Notes: a model not told the origin generated them from the sequence alone. Shown: positions 35,515 to 45,780, counted from the stretch's first letter. The stretch is 64,000 bases of DNA from Shewanella maritima (GCF_004295345.1 NZ_CP036200.1:1240001-1304000); one strand, 5' to 3'. Translations and numbers: made by a program.

Positions 35515-37890
35515 ATGAGTTTAGACAATCACAGCGAATTAATTGAACAGTTAAAACCCTTGATGATGGAGCCTGACTTCGCCGACATCTTCGAGCAATT
35601 AACCGCGGGTGAAAGCAACTCTAGCCGTTTTTTGATAAAAATGGAGCTAAACCGCATCACTGCGGCGTGTACGCGTATTATTGATTTGCGCGATAAATCT
35701 GAGCTGCCATGTGAAGAGGTGACCATAGCCGAGCAGCGTCATTTTCTTGATGAACCTGCCAAAGAAGCGTTATTAAGTGCCCTGCCTCTCTATCGCAACA
35801 AGTACACCCTTGGGGTTTATGAGCATGTGATTGAGTCTCACCGTCAACGCAGAGCCAAAGCTAGAGACACGGTTAATGAAGCGGAATCGCCTACTAACCA
35901 ATTTTTGGTTCCGGGTGTGGTTTTAGGCAGCTATTTTCACCGCAGCGAAGAGCGGATGAACTACAGCATTAAGATTGAGGCCAGCCAGGCAAACGGCGCG
36001 AAAACATTTGGCGCTACGCTGGATTTATCTGTCGGTGGTGCCCGCGTCAAATTACCGATTAAGCATAGATTTGATCAAGATGAGCCACTTAAGGTCAAAC
36101 TACTGGACTTGAATGAAGAGTTCTTCTTTGAAGATTTACAACATGGCGTTGACTATCAAATCGTCAATATCGAAAACAAAGACAACAATGCCATATTTCG
36201 CCTTAAACGCGTCGGCGGCGGTAAAGAGCTAGATCAGGTCATTACTCAGCTAATTCGCGGCTACAAGTTTCGCTATAAAGTTGACATTAACGACGTAAAT
36301 GTAACGGCAAAAGGCTTAGGCCATGAGCGTCACTACCTACCGCTGCAGCCTCATTTACCGCTGTTTATCGCCATGGTTAATGGCAGACCGCAGATCACTC
36401 ATGAGCTGCTTGCTAGAGGTAACCAACCGCTCCAGCATTACTTCTCTGATGAAAATAACGTTAGCCAGCTACCTGAACTGCTCACCTTTAAACGCCTGGT
36501 TAATCTGGTTAAACAACCGACAAACCCCGATCATCATTTGATGTTTTGCTTTACCCACAATGCCAACGGGCAACTGAGGTTTTACTCAGCAACCCTTGCT
36601 GAGCTTAAAGAGCACGATAGCCTGCCTCTGTTTTTAGGTTTTAGTGCTTCAAAAGCAAGCTGGCGGGTATTTAAGGTCACAGTACAAAAGATCGATCACA
36701 GTAAAAACTACAAAACCTCAACCTTGCCCGGTGAAGATCAACGCTACGCAAGCCTCACTGAAACTGAGTTGGCTAAGTTCACTCACGTACTACAACTTAT
36801 TGACCTTACCAATGAAGATATAAAAGCGCAGTATAAGCAGTGGTTTAATAACGATAACGTCAATAAACTCAAAGTTTTCACCCAGAAAAAAGTCGCCAAA
36901 GATACCATTAGAAAAGTATCCATGCCTTTTAGCGAACGCCGCCGTGAAGCACGCTTTGCCTTTAAAACTCTGGTGCATGTGCTGCAAAATGGCAAGAAAG
37001 CGGTGGGGATTACCCATGATATATCGAGTCGCGGCTTACAGGTTTATTTAGATGAACCAATTGACTTCCAATTTCCTGCAGAGGTTCAACTTAGCTTCCC
37101 TAGGCTGCAAACCATGGCTGGGAAAACCGATCTGAGTAATCAGCCCTACCAATTACTGCGTGCTCGCCAGAATGGACAGATCTTGCATCTTAGTGCCAAT
37201 ATCGGTCATAGCACTCACAATGGCGTTGAGTTTCTCAATAAACTCATCGTCCACAACAAAGAAAAGCTCGCTCAGCTATCTGACACCCAAGGAGAGCAGA
37301 AAGAGCTCGCTGATGGCATGAAAAACTTAGCGATGAGGCAACTGGTGGGTGTGCCTTACTTTATTGAAAAGACCGCTAAGAACCTGCAAATGGGCTGTTT
37401 AGGAGTAGGCACAAAACCTGATGAAATAAGTCATTTATTTGCTCAAAATGCTGACAAAGTTTTGCAATACGACATGACACCTCTGCTGGACAATGGTGTT
37501 TTAAAAGAACACATTCTTGACCCTATTAAGGCAATGAAACCCACTCATGATATGGACTTTTTTGAGGTGTTCATTCAGCTTACAAAACATGCGCGCGGCA
37601 ACATTCATTTAGTTTGTCAGGTGGTGTCTGAGTTTGAATCGAGTGAATCACAAGCTTTGTTCATCAAGCAGAGTAAATCGACGGGTAAATTTATGGCACT
37701 GCGAGTTTACCGAGGCGCAACAGGCAAGCCAGATATGAAGTACATTCGCCGCGAGTTAGAATTTATCAATGTCCACGCACCTCATAGGGCAAAACAACTG
37801 GAAGAACAGCTTTGGCGCGTGGTGGGTACTGGTGAGTTGATTGATATTACCGCCGAGGTTGAGCTACGCTTTCCTGAGCTTAATCAGTAA
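35515..37890 (+). CDS. Large cytoplasmic protein with two PilZ domains
   Basis: A 791-residue soluble protein with no signal peptide or membrane helix. The first PilZ domain begins near residue 143 (HRSEERMNYSIKI, with DLSVGG near 172). The second begins near 475 (ERRREARFAF, with DISSRG near 502) and has both the arginine and D-x-S-x-x-G elements. The rest is alpha/beta sequence I do not recognise. Such proteins bind cyclic-di-GMP, but the output is not evident; no motility, cellulose or glycosyltransferase domain is fused. Ribosome-binding site before the ATG is weak. Stands alone. Confidence 0.88.
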   Translation: MSLDNHSELIEQLKPLMMEPDFADIFEQLTAGESNSSRFLIKMELNRITAACTRIIDLRDKSELPCEEVTIAEQRHFLDEPAKEALLSALPLYRNKYTLGVYEHVIESHRQRRAKARDTVNEAESPTNQFLVPGVVLGSYFHRSEERMNYSIKIEASQANGAKTFGATLDLSVGGARVKLPIKHRFDQDEPLKVKLLDLNEEFFFEDLQHGVDYQIVNIENKDNNAIFRLKRVGGGKELDQVITQLIRGYKFRYKVDINDVNVTAKGLGHERHYLPLQPHLPLFIAMVNGRPQITHELLARGNQPLQHYFSDENNVSQLPELLTFKRLVNLVKQPTNPDHHLMFCFTHNANGQLRFYSATLAELKEHDSLPLFLGFSASKASWRVFKVTVQKIDHSKNYKTSTLPGEDQRYASLTETELAKFTHVLQLIDLTNEDIKAQYKQWFNNDNVNKLKVFTQKKVAKDTIRKVSMPFSERRREARFAFKTLVHVLQNGKKAVGITHDISSRGLQVYLDEPIDFQFPAEVQLSFPRLQTMAGKTDLSNQPYQLLRARQNGQILHLSANIGHSTHNGVEFLNKLIVHNKEKLAQLSDTQGEQKELADGMKNLAMRQLVGVPYFIEKTAKNLQMGCLGVGTKPDEISHLFAQNADKVLQYDMTPLLDNGVLKEHILDPIKAMKPTHDMDFFEVFIQLTKHARGNIHLVCQVVSEFESSESQALFIKQSKSTGKFMALRVYRGATGKPDMKYIRRELEFINVHAPHRAKQLEEQLWRVVGTGELIDITAEVELRFPELNQ

Positions 37891-37944
37891 TAGCAACGCT
37901 CCGCTGCTAACTAATATATTTCAGTCCAAAAATACTTTTGCACC

Positions 37945-38862
37945 TCAACCAAGATCATGCGCTAAGTACCACTGACGGATCTGCACAAAATGATCGTCAA
38001 TGGCATGAGGGGCGGTAAGCATAGATGCATGATCATAATCATCAAGATAACCATTTCGCTTAGCTAGCAAGGTATACTTAGCCTCGTTTAGGCCACACTC
38101 TGCCAGCATATCTTGTACATCAGATGGATTACCTAACACGCGATCTTTTTTAGCCGCAATAAACCAGGTTTTAGGCCAGTTAACATCTACAGCAGCCTGA
38201 CGGTAGTCAAAACCATCATCAGTGTCTATCCAGTCACCTCGTACCCAATCTATGGTATTGCTAAGCGAGGCTCGGGTTTCATTATCCATACCCATTTTAA
38301 GCTTTTGCGCATTCAAAAAACCGGTCTTTTTAGCATAGGCTGGTGCCAGTCGATTCCACACCAAATCCACCATTAACCATTTGCGCCAGTTCTGAACCTT
38401 AATGGTTCGCTTAGTACCAAAGGTCAGTAGTGACAATACACTTTGCTGAATATGCTCAAAGCGCACGATACAGCTCGCCATTAACACGCCGCCCCATGAA
38501 TGGGCACACCAATGCACTTTTTGCTCAAGAGGATGACGCTTTAAAATAAACGCTTGTGCTAGCGGCAGTTGTTCTTTAATCACATCGCTTTGCCCAAGGT
38601 TAAAATCACGGCTAATTGGAGGCTCGCTTAAACCGCGCCCAGCACTATCAAGCACATAAACATCAAACCCAGCTTTTGCTAAAAAACACGCTAAGCCCTT
38701 ACCTTTATCGCTATAAAACACCTTGCCGTTAGACATAGCGCCATGCAGCATCAAAATGGGTGGATGATTATGTGTAGCTAGCTTTGGGGCAATGTGGCGT
38801 AAATGCAGCTGCCCTTGACGGTAAGGAAGGAATAATGACTCTTGTTTAATAGCTAGATTCAA
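37945..38862 (-). CDS. Alpha/beta hydrolase
   Basis: A 305-residue alpha/beta-hydrolase-fold protein. The oxyanion-hole motif MLHGAMSNGKVFYS is near residue 37. The nucleophile elbow reads AHSWGG (Ser near 118), the catalytic Asp is probably in KKDRVLG near 240, and the His in DYDHASML near 276. The substrate cannot be inferred. The only plausible start is a TTG at 38862 with no strong ribosome-binding site, so the N-terminus is uncertain. Transcribed with serB upstream (144 bases apart), possibly on the same transcript. Confidence 0.8.
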   Translation of the reverse strand: MNLAIKQESLFLPYRQGQLHLRHIAPKLATHNHPPILMLHGAMSNGKVFYSDKGKGLACFLAKAGFDVYVLDSAGRGLSEPPISRDFNLGQSDVIKEQLPLAQAFILKRHPLEQKVHWCAHSWGGVLMASCIVRFEHIQQSVLSLLTFGTKRTIKVQNWRKWLMVDLVWNRLAPAYAKKTGFLNAQKLKMGMDNETRASLSNTIDWVRGDWIDTDDGFDYRQAAVDVNWPKTWFIAAKKDRVLGNPSDVQDMLAECGLNEAKYTLLAKRNGYLDDYDHASMLTAPHAIDDHFVQIRQWYLAHDLG

Positions 38863-39006
38863 AACAGGGTAAAATTTAATTAGAGTGATAATACTAAACT
38901 AGCGTTTCAATTGCCCAAGCGCAACCGCTTAGGCAATAAGGCGCTTTCAAAACAAAACCTTTTAACTCACTGTTGGTCCAGTACAGAAACTAGCCCAGTA
39001 AAGAGA

Positions 39007-40005
39007 TTAGCCCTGTAAACAGAATACCAGCGCGCGCATATCTAGCCTATCGATAGCAATATCGGCTTGCTGTTTTAATTTAGGTTTCGCGTGAAATGCC
39101 AAGCCTAAATCAGCCTGATTAATCATAGGAATATCGTTAGCACCATCACCAATTGCAACACGCTGCCCGCACCCTATACCCCATTGCTCAGCCATACGTA
39201 CCACCACATCGGCTTTGTACTGAGCGTCGACTACATCGCCCGTAACGGTGCCATTAAGCGTGCCGCTTTCAATCACCAGCTCATTGGCAAACGCGGCATC
39301 TAAACCCAGTTTTTGCTTTAAGTCGTTCACAAAAGGTGTAAAGCCACCAGATGCAACCACTAACTTCCACTGGTGCTGCTTAAGCTCACTAAGCGAATCC
39401 TCAAGCCCTGGCATAATCGGTAAATTAGCGCAAAGCTCAGTAATAATTGCCTCATCAGCACCAGCAAGTTTACTCACTCTGGTGCGCAGGCTTTGCTCAA
39501 AATCAAGCTCTCCACGCATGGCCTGAGCCGTCACTTCAGCGACCGCATCACCTACTCCAGCCATCGCGGCTAACTCGTCAATACACTCAATTTCAATGGC
39601 TGTCGAGTCCATATCCATCACTAGCAAACCTGGCTGAGCGAGTTTTGCTAAAGGCTGAGTCACCCAAAAATATTGCGCTAAACTTGAGCTGGGAAAATCA
39701 GCTACCACGTCTTGATGTTGAGCATTAAATGTCAGCTCAAAGCCAAGGTAACTGTTACTACGCGTTAGCAAACATATCGAATAGTTTGATGTTACTCGTG
39801 TCAATGTTAGCTTTGCCAACCAGTTATCAAGCGCGGCGCAGGTATCAGTATCACTTGGGTCAAACACCACTCGCAATTGAGCGCTTGTAGCTGAGCTTAT
39901 TTTATCGAATTGAGATTCCTGATAGCGGCTAACTTGCCCGTGTTCAAGGTCTAAAACACTTGTTGTTTGCTTGGTTAACCAATTTAGAACGCTAACTTCA
40001 ACCAC
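39007..40005 (-). CDS. serB: Phosphoserine phosphatase
   Basis: Final step of serine synthesis, dephosphorylating phosphoserine. The HAD catalytic loop DMDSTAIEIECIDELA (nucleophile Asp near residue 128), the SGGFTPF segment and GDGANDIPM with the metal Asp are all present. The N-terminal ~110 residues form the regulatory region seen in longer SerB proteins. GTG at 40005 is preferred because GGAG lies six bases upstream; a GTG at 40026 would add seven residues. It is divergent from the smp-like gene, the same relation as serB and ytjB in E. coli. Confidence 0.95.
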   Translation of the reverse strand: MVEVSVLNWLTKQTTSVLDLEHGQVSRYQESQFDKISSATSAQLRVVFDPSDTDTCAALDNWLAKLTLTRVTSNYSICLLTRSNSYLGFELTFNAQHQDVVADFPSSSLAQYFWVTQPLAKLAQPGLLVMDMDSTAIEIECIDELAAMAGVGDAVAEVTAQAMRGELDFEQSLRTRVSKLAGADEAIITELCANLPIMPGLEDSLSELKQHQWKLVVASGGFTPFVNDLKQKLGLDAAFANELVIESGTLNGTVTGDVVDAQYKADVVVRMAEQWGIGCGQRVAIGDGANDIPMINQADLGLAFHAKPKLKQQADIAIDRLDMRALVFCLQG

Positions 40006-40349
40006 AATATACTCCGCTGTTATCACTGCTAGTCTGCTTTACTAGCGTTATTGTTACATAGGGAAATGAATGACGGTTTATTCTCATCAGCACGATATAT
40101 CGCTGTAAGGACTCAGCTGTAACAAGAATAAAATAAACACACCTTCAGCCGTGAATACCATTGCTTTTCGCTTTGGATAACATAAACTTATTATGCTCTT
40201 GATACTCTTTCCACTAAGTGCTCTTTAGCCAAAAAATATAAGCGTGACTTGAAAGCTAGCTTAAAACTTACATTCTCTAGTGAGTCTAGTAGGCGTCATA
40301 CCTCGGCTCGAACCACTCACATTAAACAGAATAATAACTGAGGATTAAA
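40006..40349. other. serB / smp divergent intergenic region
   Basis: About 345 bases holding the divergent promoters. No gene and no strong palindrome were seen; the sequence is AT-rich towards serB. Confidence 0.4.
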
Positions 40350-41054
40350 GTGATATTTGTTAAAGGTCTTAAGAAAAGGCAACAGTTTAGCCGCCTGCTC
40401 CAAGTCATCTCAGCAATCGCGTTGATTTTTGGCTTAGTGAACCTTTGGCAAACCAGTCTTAAAAACGGCCAAGAGTTAATACAATCCCAAACTGAAATCA
40501 TGGCAAGGTTACTGGCTAAACAGGTGGCGACGGGCGCTGCACCCGCTATGTACCTGCAAAATGATGAGCAGCTGCAATGGTTGGCAAACTCGTTAACTCA
40601 AGACCCAAAAGTGGTTTCAATCCATATATATAGCTCACAAGGATTGCGTCTAGCCTTCTCGCAAAGTCTCACCTACGAAGAATACGCGGCTAATTCAGAC
40701 GAAATGAAGCGCTTACTGCAAAGCTACCCACCACTTATCGAAAATGTCATCCAAAATGGTAATAATCTGGGTTATGTTGAAATTCGTCTCAACCTAAAAC
40801 ACTTCTTTGAAGAAATTAAGGTGCTACATGAAAAGAGCATGGAGCTGCAGCAAATGATGTTGGTTGTCGCGGGGGTAATTGGTTTAATGCTATCGCGCGC
40901 GCTATCGTTTAAGCGGGCTGACTTTATGCGTAGACGCACCCGCGCAAAAACTAGGCTTGCGCCAACTAAGGTAAGAAAAAAGGCGACAAAATCAGCGAAG
41001 AAACGCGCTAAAGGTAAAGCACAACAGACAGAAGTTGAAGCTAAGCCCAAATAA
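40350..41054 (+). CDS. Smp/YtjB (AhpA) family membrane protein with basic C-terminal tail
   Basis: A 234-residue protein homologous to Smp/YtjB, which in E. coli is divergent from serB exactly as here. An N-terminal membrane helix (about 16-35) and a second near 165-185 enclose a periplasmic domain (about 40-160) with GYVEIRLNLKHFFEE. The last 50 residues are extremely rich in Lys, Arg, Ala and Thr (for example TKVRKKATKSAKKRAKGKA) and are predicted cytoplasmic. Function is not established. GTG start with GAGG six bases upstream; followed by a terminator shared with the deo operon. Confidence 0.85.
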   Translation: MIFVKGLKKRQQFSRLLQVISAIALIFGLVNLWQTSLKNGQELIQSQTEIMARLLAKQVATGAAPAMYLQNDEQLQWLANSLTQDPKVVSIHIYSSQGLRLAFSQSLTYEEYAANSDEMKRLLQSYPPLIENVIQNGNNLGYVEIRLNLKHFFEEIKVLHEKSMELQQMMLVVAGVIGLMLSRALSFKRADFMRRRTRAKTRLAPTKVRKKATKSAKKRAKGKAQQTEVEAKPK

Positions 41055-41078
41055 TCGCAGCAGTTAAAACAGCAACAA

Positions 41079-41101
41079 AAAAGGGCTCTATGAGCCCTTT
41101 T
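41079..41101 (+). terminator. Bidirectional terminator between smp and deoD
   Basis: AAAAGGGCTC and GAGCCCTTTT form a perfect 10-bp stem with a 3-base spacer. T runs on both strands fit termination of smp (+) and of the deo operon (-). Confidence 0.88.
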
Positions 41102-41131
41102 CTAATTCATTCAACTAATTAAAGCTAATGA

Positions 41132-41842
41132 TTATAGGTCAACCGCAGCATCTAATGTCATGATAATCATGTCATTGAAAGTCGTTTGACGCTCATCAGA
41201 AGTGGTTTGTTCACCAGTACGGATGTGGTCAGAAACGGTTACAACACACAGCGCTTTAGCACCTAGTTCGTGTGCTACGCCGTATAGACCAGCAGCTTCC
41301 ATTTCTACACCAAGAACGCCCATGCGCTCCATTACGTCAAACATTTCTGGGTCTGGCGTGTAGAATAGATCAGCAGAGAATACATTACCCACTTTTGTCT
41401 TAATATCATGCTTTTTAGCAGATTCAACAACAGCGCTTAGTAGACTGTAGTCAGCAATTGCCGCAAAATCTTGGTTTTTAAAACGTAAACGGTTTGCTTG
41501 TGAATCAGTACAAGCACCCATACCGATGATCACGTCGCGAAGCTTAACGTCAGCACTAATCGCGCCACAACTACCAACACGGATTAGGTTTTTAACACCG
41601 TATTCTTTGATTAGCTCGTGAGCATAGATAGAGCAAGATGGAATGCCCATACCACTACCCATAACAGAGATACGCTTACCTTTGTAAGTACCAGTAAAAC
41701 CTAGCATGTTACGTACGTCAGTCACTTGCTCTACATCTTCTAAGAAAGTCTCAGCAATGTACTTAGCGCGTAGTGGATCGCCAGGAAATAAAACGGTTTC
41801 AGCAAATGCGCCTTCAGCTGCATTAATGTGTGGTGTTGCCAT
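41132..41842 (-). CDS. deoD: Purine-nucleoside phosphorylase, DeoD type
   Basis: Phosphorolyses purine (deoxy)nucleosides to base and (deoxy)ribose 1-phosphate. 236 residues of the hexameric family: MATPHINA at the N-terminus, [10 protein letters not shown] for phosphate binding, RVGSCGAI, and [11 protein letters not shown] for ribose binding near residue 180; the catalytic Asp is in VSDHIRTGE near 204. AGGGG precedes the ATG. Last gene of deoCABD, 103 bases after deoB, with an intercistronic hairpin between them. Confidence 0.97.
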   Translation of the reverse strand: MATPHINAAEGAFAETVLFPGDPLRAKYIAETFLEDVEQVTDVRNMLGFTGTYKGKRISVMGSGMGIPSCSIYAHELIKEYGVKNLIRVGSCGAISADVKLRDVIIGMGACTDSQANRLRFKNQDFAAIADYSLLSAVVESAKKHDIKTKVGNVFSADLFYTPDPEMFDVMERMGVLGVEMEAAGLYGVAHELGAKALCVVTVSDHIRTGEQTTSDERQTTFNDMIIMTLDAAVDL

Positions 41843-41878
41843 GAATATAACCCCTATGTTTCTTTAAATATTCAACTT

Positions 41879-41919
41879 ATGAGCCCACATGCTGTTATTC
41901 GCAAGTTAGTTGGGCTCAT
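41879..41919 (-). other. Intercistronic hairpin between deoB and deoD
   Basis: Arms ATGAGCCCA (41879-41887) and TGGGCTCAT (41911-41919) are perfectly complementary around 23 bases. There is no following U tract, so it is more likely to affect mRNA stability or processing than to terminate. Confidence 0.55.
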
Positions 41920-41945
41920 GATTAAATGTGTTGTTGGTAAAGCCG

Positions 41946-43160
41946 TTAAATGAACGACTCACCGTAATCCATTGCAGGTAAACCAAAGTAACTTGCAATA
42001 GACTGACCAATATCAGCAAATGAATTACGACGCCCTAATGAGCCAGCAGCTAAACCGCCACCTAGCGCCAGTACTGGCACGTGTTCGCGGGTGTGGTCGG
42101 TGCCTTGCCAAGATGGGTCACAGCCGTGATCAGCGGTGAAAATCACCAAATCATCTGGCTGCAAAATTTCAAATAGCTCAGGTAAACGTGAGTCGAAATA
42201 CTCTAGCGCTTTGGCATAACCGGCAATGTCGCGGCGGTGACCATAATGCGAGTCAAAATCAACAAAGTTAGTAAACACGATAGTGTTGTCACCTGCGCGT
42301 TTAACCTGCTCAAGTGTGCTATCAAACAGCTGCTCTAAACCGTTCGCCTTGAACTTTTGCGTAATACCGCAGTTAGCGTAGATATCAGCAATCTTACCGA
42401 TAGAAACCACTTCACCGCCGGCCTCTTTTAGCTTATCGAGCACAGTTGGCGCAGGAGGTTGAACCGCATAATCATGACGATTGCCAGTACGAGCAAAGTC
42501 ACTTGCATCGCTGCCCACAAATGGACGAGCGATAACGCGGCCAATGTTGTATGGCTCAAGCTCTTCACGAGCGATTTCACACAAGCGATACAAGTTCTCA
42601 AGCCCAAACGTCTCTTCGTGACAAGCAATCTGAAACACAGAGTCAGCAGAAGTATAGAAAATCGGCTTGCCGGTTTTCATGTGCTCTTCACCCAGCTTTT
42701 CTAGGATCACAGTACCCGATGAATGGCAGTTACCTAAAAAGCCATCTAGCCCTGCTCGCTCGAGAATTTTATCGGTGAGCTCAGTTGGGAATGAGTTTTC
42801 AACGTCTTTGAAATAACCCCATTCATACAATACTGGCACACCAGCCATTTCCCAGTGACCACTTGGAGTGTCTTTACCTGAACTTAGCTCTTTAGCGTGG
42901 CCGTATGCACCTATCACTTCAACTTTATCGTCAAAGCCATCAGCAAACTTACCGGTTGACTCAAAACCTGCGTGACCTAGACCAAGCTTAGCTAGATTTG
43001 GCAGAGTTAGCGGGCCGCTGCGGCCATCTTCAGCCTCGCCCTGTGCACACGCCTTGGCAATATGACCAAAGGTGTCAGAGCCAACATCACCGAATTTATC
43101 GGCATCTTCTGTCGCACCTAAGCCGAAAGAATCTAGCATTAAAATAAATGTACGTTTCAT
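41946..43160 (-). CDS. deoB: Phosphopentomutase
   Basis: Converts (deoxy)ribose 1-phosphate to the 5-phosphate, linking nucleoside phosphorolysis to DeoC. 404 residues of the alkaline-phosphatase superfamily; metal ligands are in [11 protein letters not shown] near residue 8, and in [21 protein letters not shown] near 335-355. The start is the ATG of MKRTFILML (GAGGTAAAG upstream, E. coli 407 residues), not a TTG within the end of deoA. It starts 11 bases after the deoA stop. Confidence 0.97.
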   Translation of the reverse strand: MKRTFILMLDSFGLGATEDADKFGDVGSDTFGHIAKACAQGEAEDGRSGPLTLPNLAKLGLGHAGFESTGKFADGFDDKVEVIGAYGHAKELSSGKDTPSGHWEMAGVPVLYEWGYFKDVENSFPTELTDKILERAGLDGFLGNCHSSGTVILEKLGEEHMKTGKPIFYTSADSVFQIACHEETFGLENLYRLCEIAREELEPYNIGRVIARPFVGSDASDFARTGNRHDYAVQPPAPTVLDKLKEAGGEVVSIGKIADIYANCGITQKFKANGLEQLFDSTLEQVKRAGDNTIVFTNFVDFDSHYGHRRDIAGYAKALEYFDSRLPELFEILQPDDLVIFTADHGCDPSWQGTDHTREHVPVLALGGGLAAGSLGRRNSFADIGQSIASYFGLPAMDYGESFI

Positions 43161-43171
43161 AACTTTACCTC

Positions 43172-44503
43172 TTAGCAATCGCCGTGGCGGATATAGCGGT
43201 AAATTTCTGGTGTCGCCTCAGGCGCTGTATCGGCAATAATAATTGCTGCTTTCACCGCTTGCTCGGCCTCTTCAAAAGCCCCTTGCGTTTGTGCATGTAT
43301 CACTGCAATCGGTTTGTCTGCATTAACTTGACTGCCAAGCGCTGCAACATCTGAAAGACCTACGCTGTAATCTAACGCATCACCAGGTTTACGACGTCCG
43401 CCACCTAATGTCACCACAGATAGTCCAAGCTCACGGGTGTCCATTTGATTTACAAAGCCAGCTTTATCTGCATAAACAGGTTTAATGATGCCAGCTTTTG
43501 GTAGGTACTTGTCATACGCTTCAACAAAATCTGTTGGCCCGCCTAATCCTGATACCATTTTAGCGAACTTTTCAGCCGCTAAACCATTATCTAGTACCAT
43601 GTTGAGTTTATTTCGTGCTTCCGTCTCATCCTTGGCCAGTCCGCCAAGTTGCAACATTTCTGCACACAGTCCCATGGTGACTTCATAAAGACGCGGATTA
43701 CGATACTCGCCGGTTAAAAATTGAATAGCCTCTTTTACTTCAAGTGCGTTACCTGCACATGAAGCTAACACTTGATTCATGTCGGTTAGCAAGGCGGTAG
43801 TTTTAGTGCCTGCGCCGTTAGCCACTGCAGTGATACTCTTAGCAAGCTCTTCAGAGGCTTCATAGGTTGGCATAAATGCGCCAGAACCGACTTTGACATC
43901 CATTGCTAAGGCATCTAAACCAGCTGCTAGCTTTTTCGATAGAATCGAAGCCGTGATCAGTGAAATAGACTCAACTGTCGCTGTATTATCGCGAATAGAG
44001 TAAAAGCGCTTGTCTGCAGGGACTAAATCACCCGTTTGACCAATAATCGCCACACCAGCATCTTTCACTACCTTACGAAATAGCTCGCTGTCTGGCTCAG
44101 TTTGATAACCTGGAATCGCATCAAACTTATCTAAGGTGCCACCGGTATGGCCAAGACCGCGGCCTGAAATCATAGGTACATAGCCACCACAAGCTGCCGC
44201 CATTGGGCCAAGCATAAGGCTAATCACGTCACCTACGCCGCCTGTACTATGTTTGTCGATAATTGGGCCATGAACTTTTAAGCTGTCCCAATTAAGCACT
44301 GTGCCAGAGTCGCGCATGGCACTGGTTAATGCAATACGCTCATCCATGTTCATATCATTAAAGTAAACAGCCATTCCCAGTGCGGCAATCTGCCCTTCAG
44401 AAACACTGTTGTTGGTGATGCCATCCACAAAGAACTGGATCTCAGCTTGTGACAGGGCTTCACCATTACGCTTTTTACGAATAATCTCTTGTGCTAGAAA
44501 CAT
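43172..44503 (-). CDS. deoA: Thymidine phosphorylase
   Basis: Cleaves thymidine and deoxyuridine to base and deoxyribose 1-phosphate. 443 residues of the NP-II family. [11 protein letters not shown] near residue 83 binds phosphate, and the [19 protein letters not shown] motif is near 180-200. AGAGGAG precedes the ATG. Second gene of the deo operon, 110 bases after deoC, with a weak ACCTGCA/TGCAGGT hairpin in the gap (44551-44586). Confidence 0.97.
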   Translation of the reverse strand: MFLAQEIIRKKRNGEALSQAEIQFFVDGITNNSVSEGQIAALGMAVYFNDMNMDERIALTSAMRDSGTVLNWDSLKVHGPIIDKHSTGGVGDVISLMLGPMAAACGGYVPMISGRGLGHTGGTLDKFDAIPGYQTEPDSELFRKVVKDAGVAIIGQTGDLVPADKRFYSIRDNTATVESISLITASILSKKLAAGLDALAMDVKVGSGAFMPTYEASEELAKSITAVANGAGTKTTALLTDMNQVLASCAGNALEVKEAIQFLTGEYRNPRLYEVTMGLCAEMLQLGGLAKDETEARNKLNMVLDNGLAAEKFAKMVSGLGGPTDFVEAYDKYLPKAGIIKPVYADKAGFVNQMDTRELGLSVVTLGGGRRKPGDALDYSVGLSDVAALGSQVNADKPIAVIHAQTQGAFEEAEQAVKAAIIIADTAPEATPEIYRYIRHGDC

Positions 44504-44613
44504 ATACTGCTCCTCTAGTCACCTAGGGTTAGGTCACTTTAAATCAAACAACCTGCAACCGAGTCCAAAATGACACCGCTGCAGGTACTTGAATACGGCA
44601 AACCTAATTGAAA

Positions 44614-45387
44614 TTAGTAACCCTGGTTTGCTTGAGGTGCTTCTGCAAGCTCAAGAGTATGAAGCAAGCTGTTTAATAGGCTTGATGCGCCAAAGCGGAA
44701 GGTGCGCGGGCTAACCCAGTCGTCACCTAGAATACGCTGAGCAACGCCTAGAAACTCCGCTGTTTGCGCAGCATCACGTACACCGCCTGCTGGTTTAAAA
44801 CCAACTTTAGTGTTCTTTTCGCTGATAACAGTTAGCATGATTTCAGCAGCTTCAATGGTAGCGTTAACTGGCACTTTACCTGTAGAGGTTTTAATGAAGT
44901 CAGCACCGGCGTCGATTGACAACTCAGATGCTTTACGGATTAATGCTGGGTCATTTAGCTCACCAGATTCGATAATCACTTTTAACAGTACGTCTTCACC
45001 ACAGGCTTCTTTACACGCTTTTACTAGCTCAAAACCAACAGTTTCATTTCCTGCCATCAATGCACGATATGGGAATACAACGTCAACTTCATCTGCGCCG
45101 TAAGCAACAGCTGCGCGAGTTTCAAGCACAGCAATTGCAATGTCATCGTTACCATGAGGGAAGTTAGTCACTGTGGCGATTTTTACATCTTCGCAGTTAA
45201 GCTCGTTCAGCGTTTTACGAGCGATTGGGATAAAACGTGGGTAAATACAAATTGCCGCTGTGTTGCCAGCTGGCGTTTTCGCCTTATGACACAGATCGAT
45301 AACCTTTTGATCAGTATCATTATCATTCAAGGTGGTGAGATCCATTAATTGAATTCCCATTTGGGCGGCTTGCTTTAAATCAGTCAT
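44614..45387 (-). CDS. deoC: Deoxyribose-phosphate aldolase
   Basis: Cleaves deoxyribose 5-phosphate to glyceraldehyde 3-phosphate and acetaldehyde. 257 residues (E. coli 259) of the class I aldolase family; the Schiff-base lysine is in DFIKTSTGK near 165 and the proton-relay lysine in [11 protein letters not shown] near 200. The start is the Met of MTDLKQAAQ with CGGAGAAC upstream; a TTG-type extension to 45405 is not supported. First gene of the deoCABD operon, preceded by nearly 400 bases containing two large palindromes. Confidence 0.97.
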   Translation of the reverse strand: MTDLKQAAQMGIQLMDLTTLNDNDTDQKVIDLCHKAKTPAGNTAAICIYPRFIPIARKTLNELNCEDVKIATVTNFPHGNDDIAIAVLETRAAVAYGADEVDVVFPYRALMAGNETVGFELVKACKEACGEDVLLKVIIESGELNDPALIRKASELSIDAGADFIKTSTGKVPVNATIEAAEIMLTVISEKNTKVGFKPAGGVRDAAQTAEFLGVAQRILGDDWVSPRTFRFGASSLLNSLLHTLELAEAPQANQGY

Positions 45388-45644
45388 TTTTGTTCTCCGA
45401 AACAAATATAAAAAATAGTCTGAATAGGCAACATAATTAGCTGGCTTATATGATTATTGTTATGGCCGGGCCTTCTCAATTTATTGCCAACAAACTCACA
45501 GTAAAAAGTCATGAGCTTGCTCAATGTTGTATTCAATCTGATAGCGAGTACCACGACTTGAATCCATGAAGACCGGAAAAGAGAAACATAGACATGTGAC
45601 ATCTATTTCCGCGAAAAGTCCGTTTTAGCGCGTTTAACCTTTAA

Positions 45645-45687
45645 TAAAGTACATTGGTTATTATGATATAGGGAACAATGTACTTTA
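45645..45687. promoter_or_regulatory. Large inverted repeat upstream of deoC (operator or hairpin)
   Basis: TAAAGTACATTG (45645-45656) and CAATGTACTTTA (45676-45687) are perfect 12-bp inverted arms 19 bases apart. It is about 260 bases before the deoC start and 90 bases past the channel-gene stop. No match to the E. coli DeoR or CytR operators was found. Confidence 0.5.
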
Positions 45688-45705
45688 CTAAAAATTTATG
45701 AAATT

Positions 45706-45752
45706 CCCATATTTTTATGTAAATTTTACGTAAATTCACATAAAAATATGGG
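45706..45752. repeat. Long inverted repeat overlapping the channel-gene terminator
   Basis: CCCATATTTTTATGT (45706-45720) and ACATAAAAATATGGG (45738-45752) are perfect 15-bp arms around 17 bases, which themselves contain TTTACGTAAA. The right arm includes the U tract and first bases of the terminator stem at 45742-45769, so the two hairpins cannot form together. Confidence 0.7.
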
Positions 45753-45769
45753 AGCCATAAATGGCTCCC
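45742..45769 (-). terminator. Rho-independent terminator of the nucleoside-channel gene
   Basis: On the minus strand GGGAGCCAT/ATGGCTCCC forms a 9-bp stem with a two-base centre, followed by ATATTTTT. It lies 12 bases past the stop codon. Confidence 0.85.
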
Positions 45770-45780
45770 AAAAGTACAAC

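Noticed and set aside
38327..38345. Frameshift or truncation in the alpha/beta hydrolase
   Set aside because: The frame is continuous and the Ser-Asp-His motifs are all in place; only the N-terminal start is uncertain.
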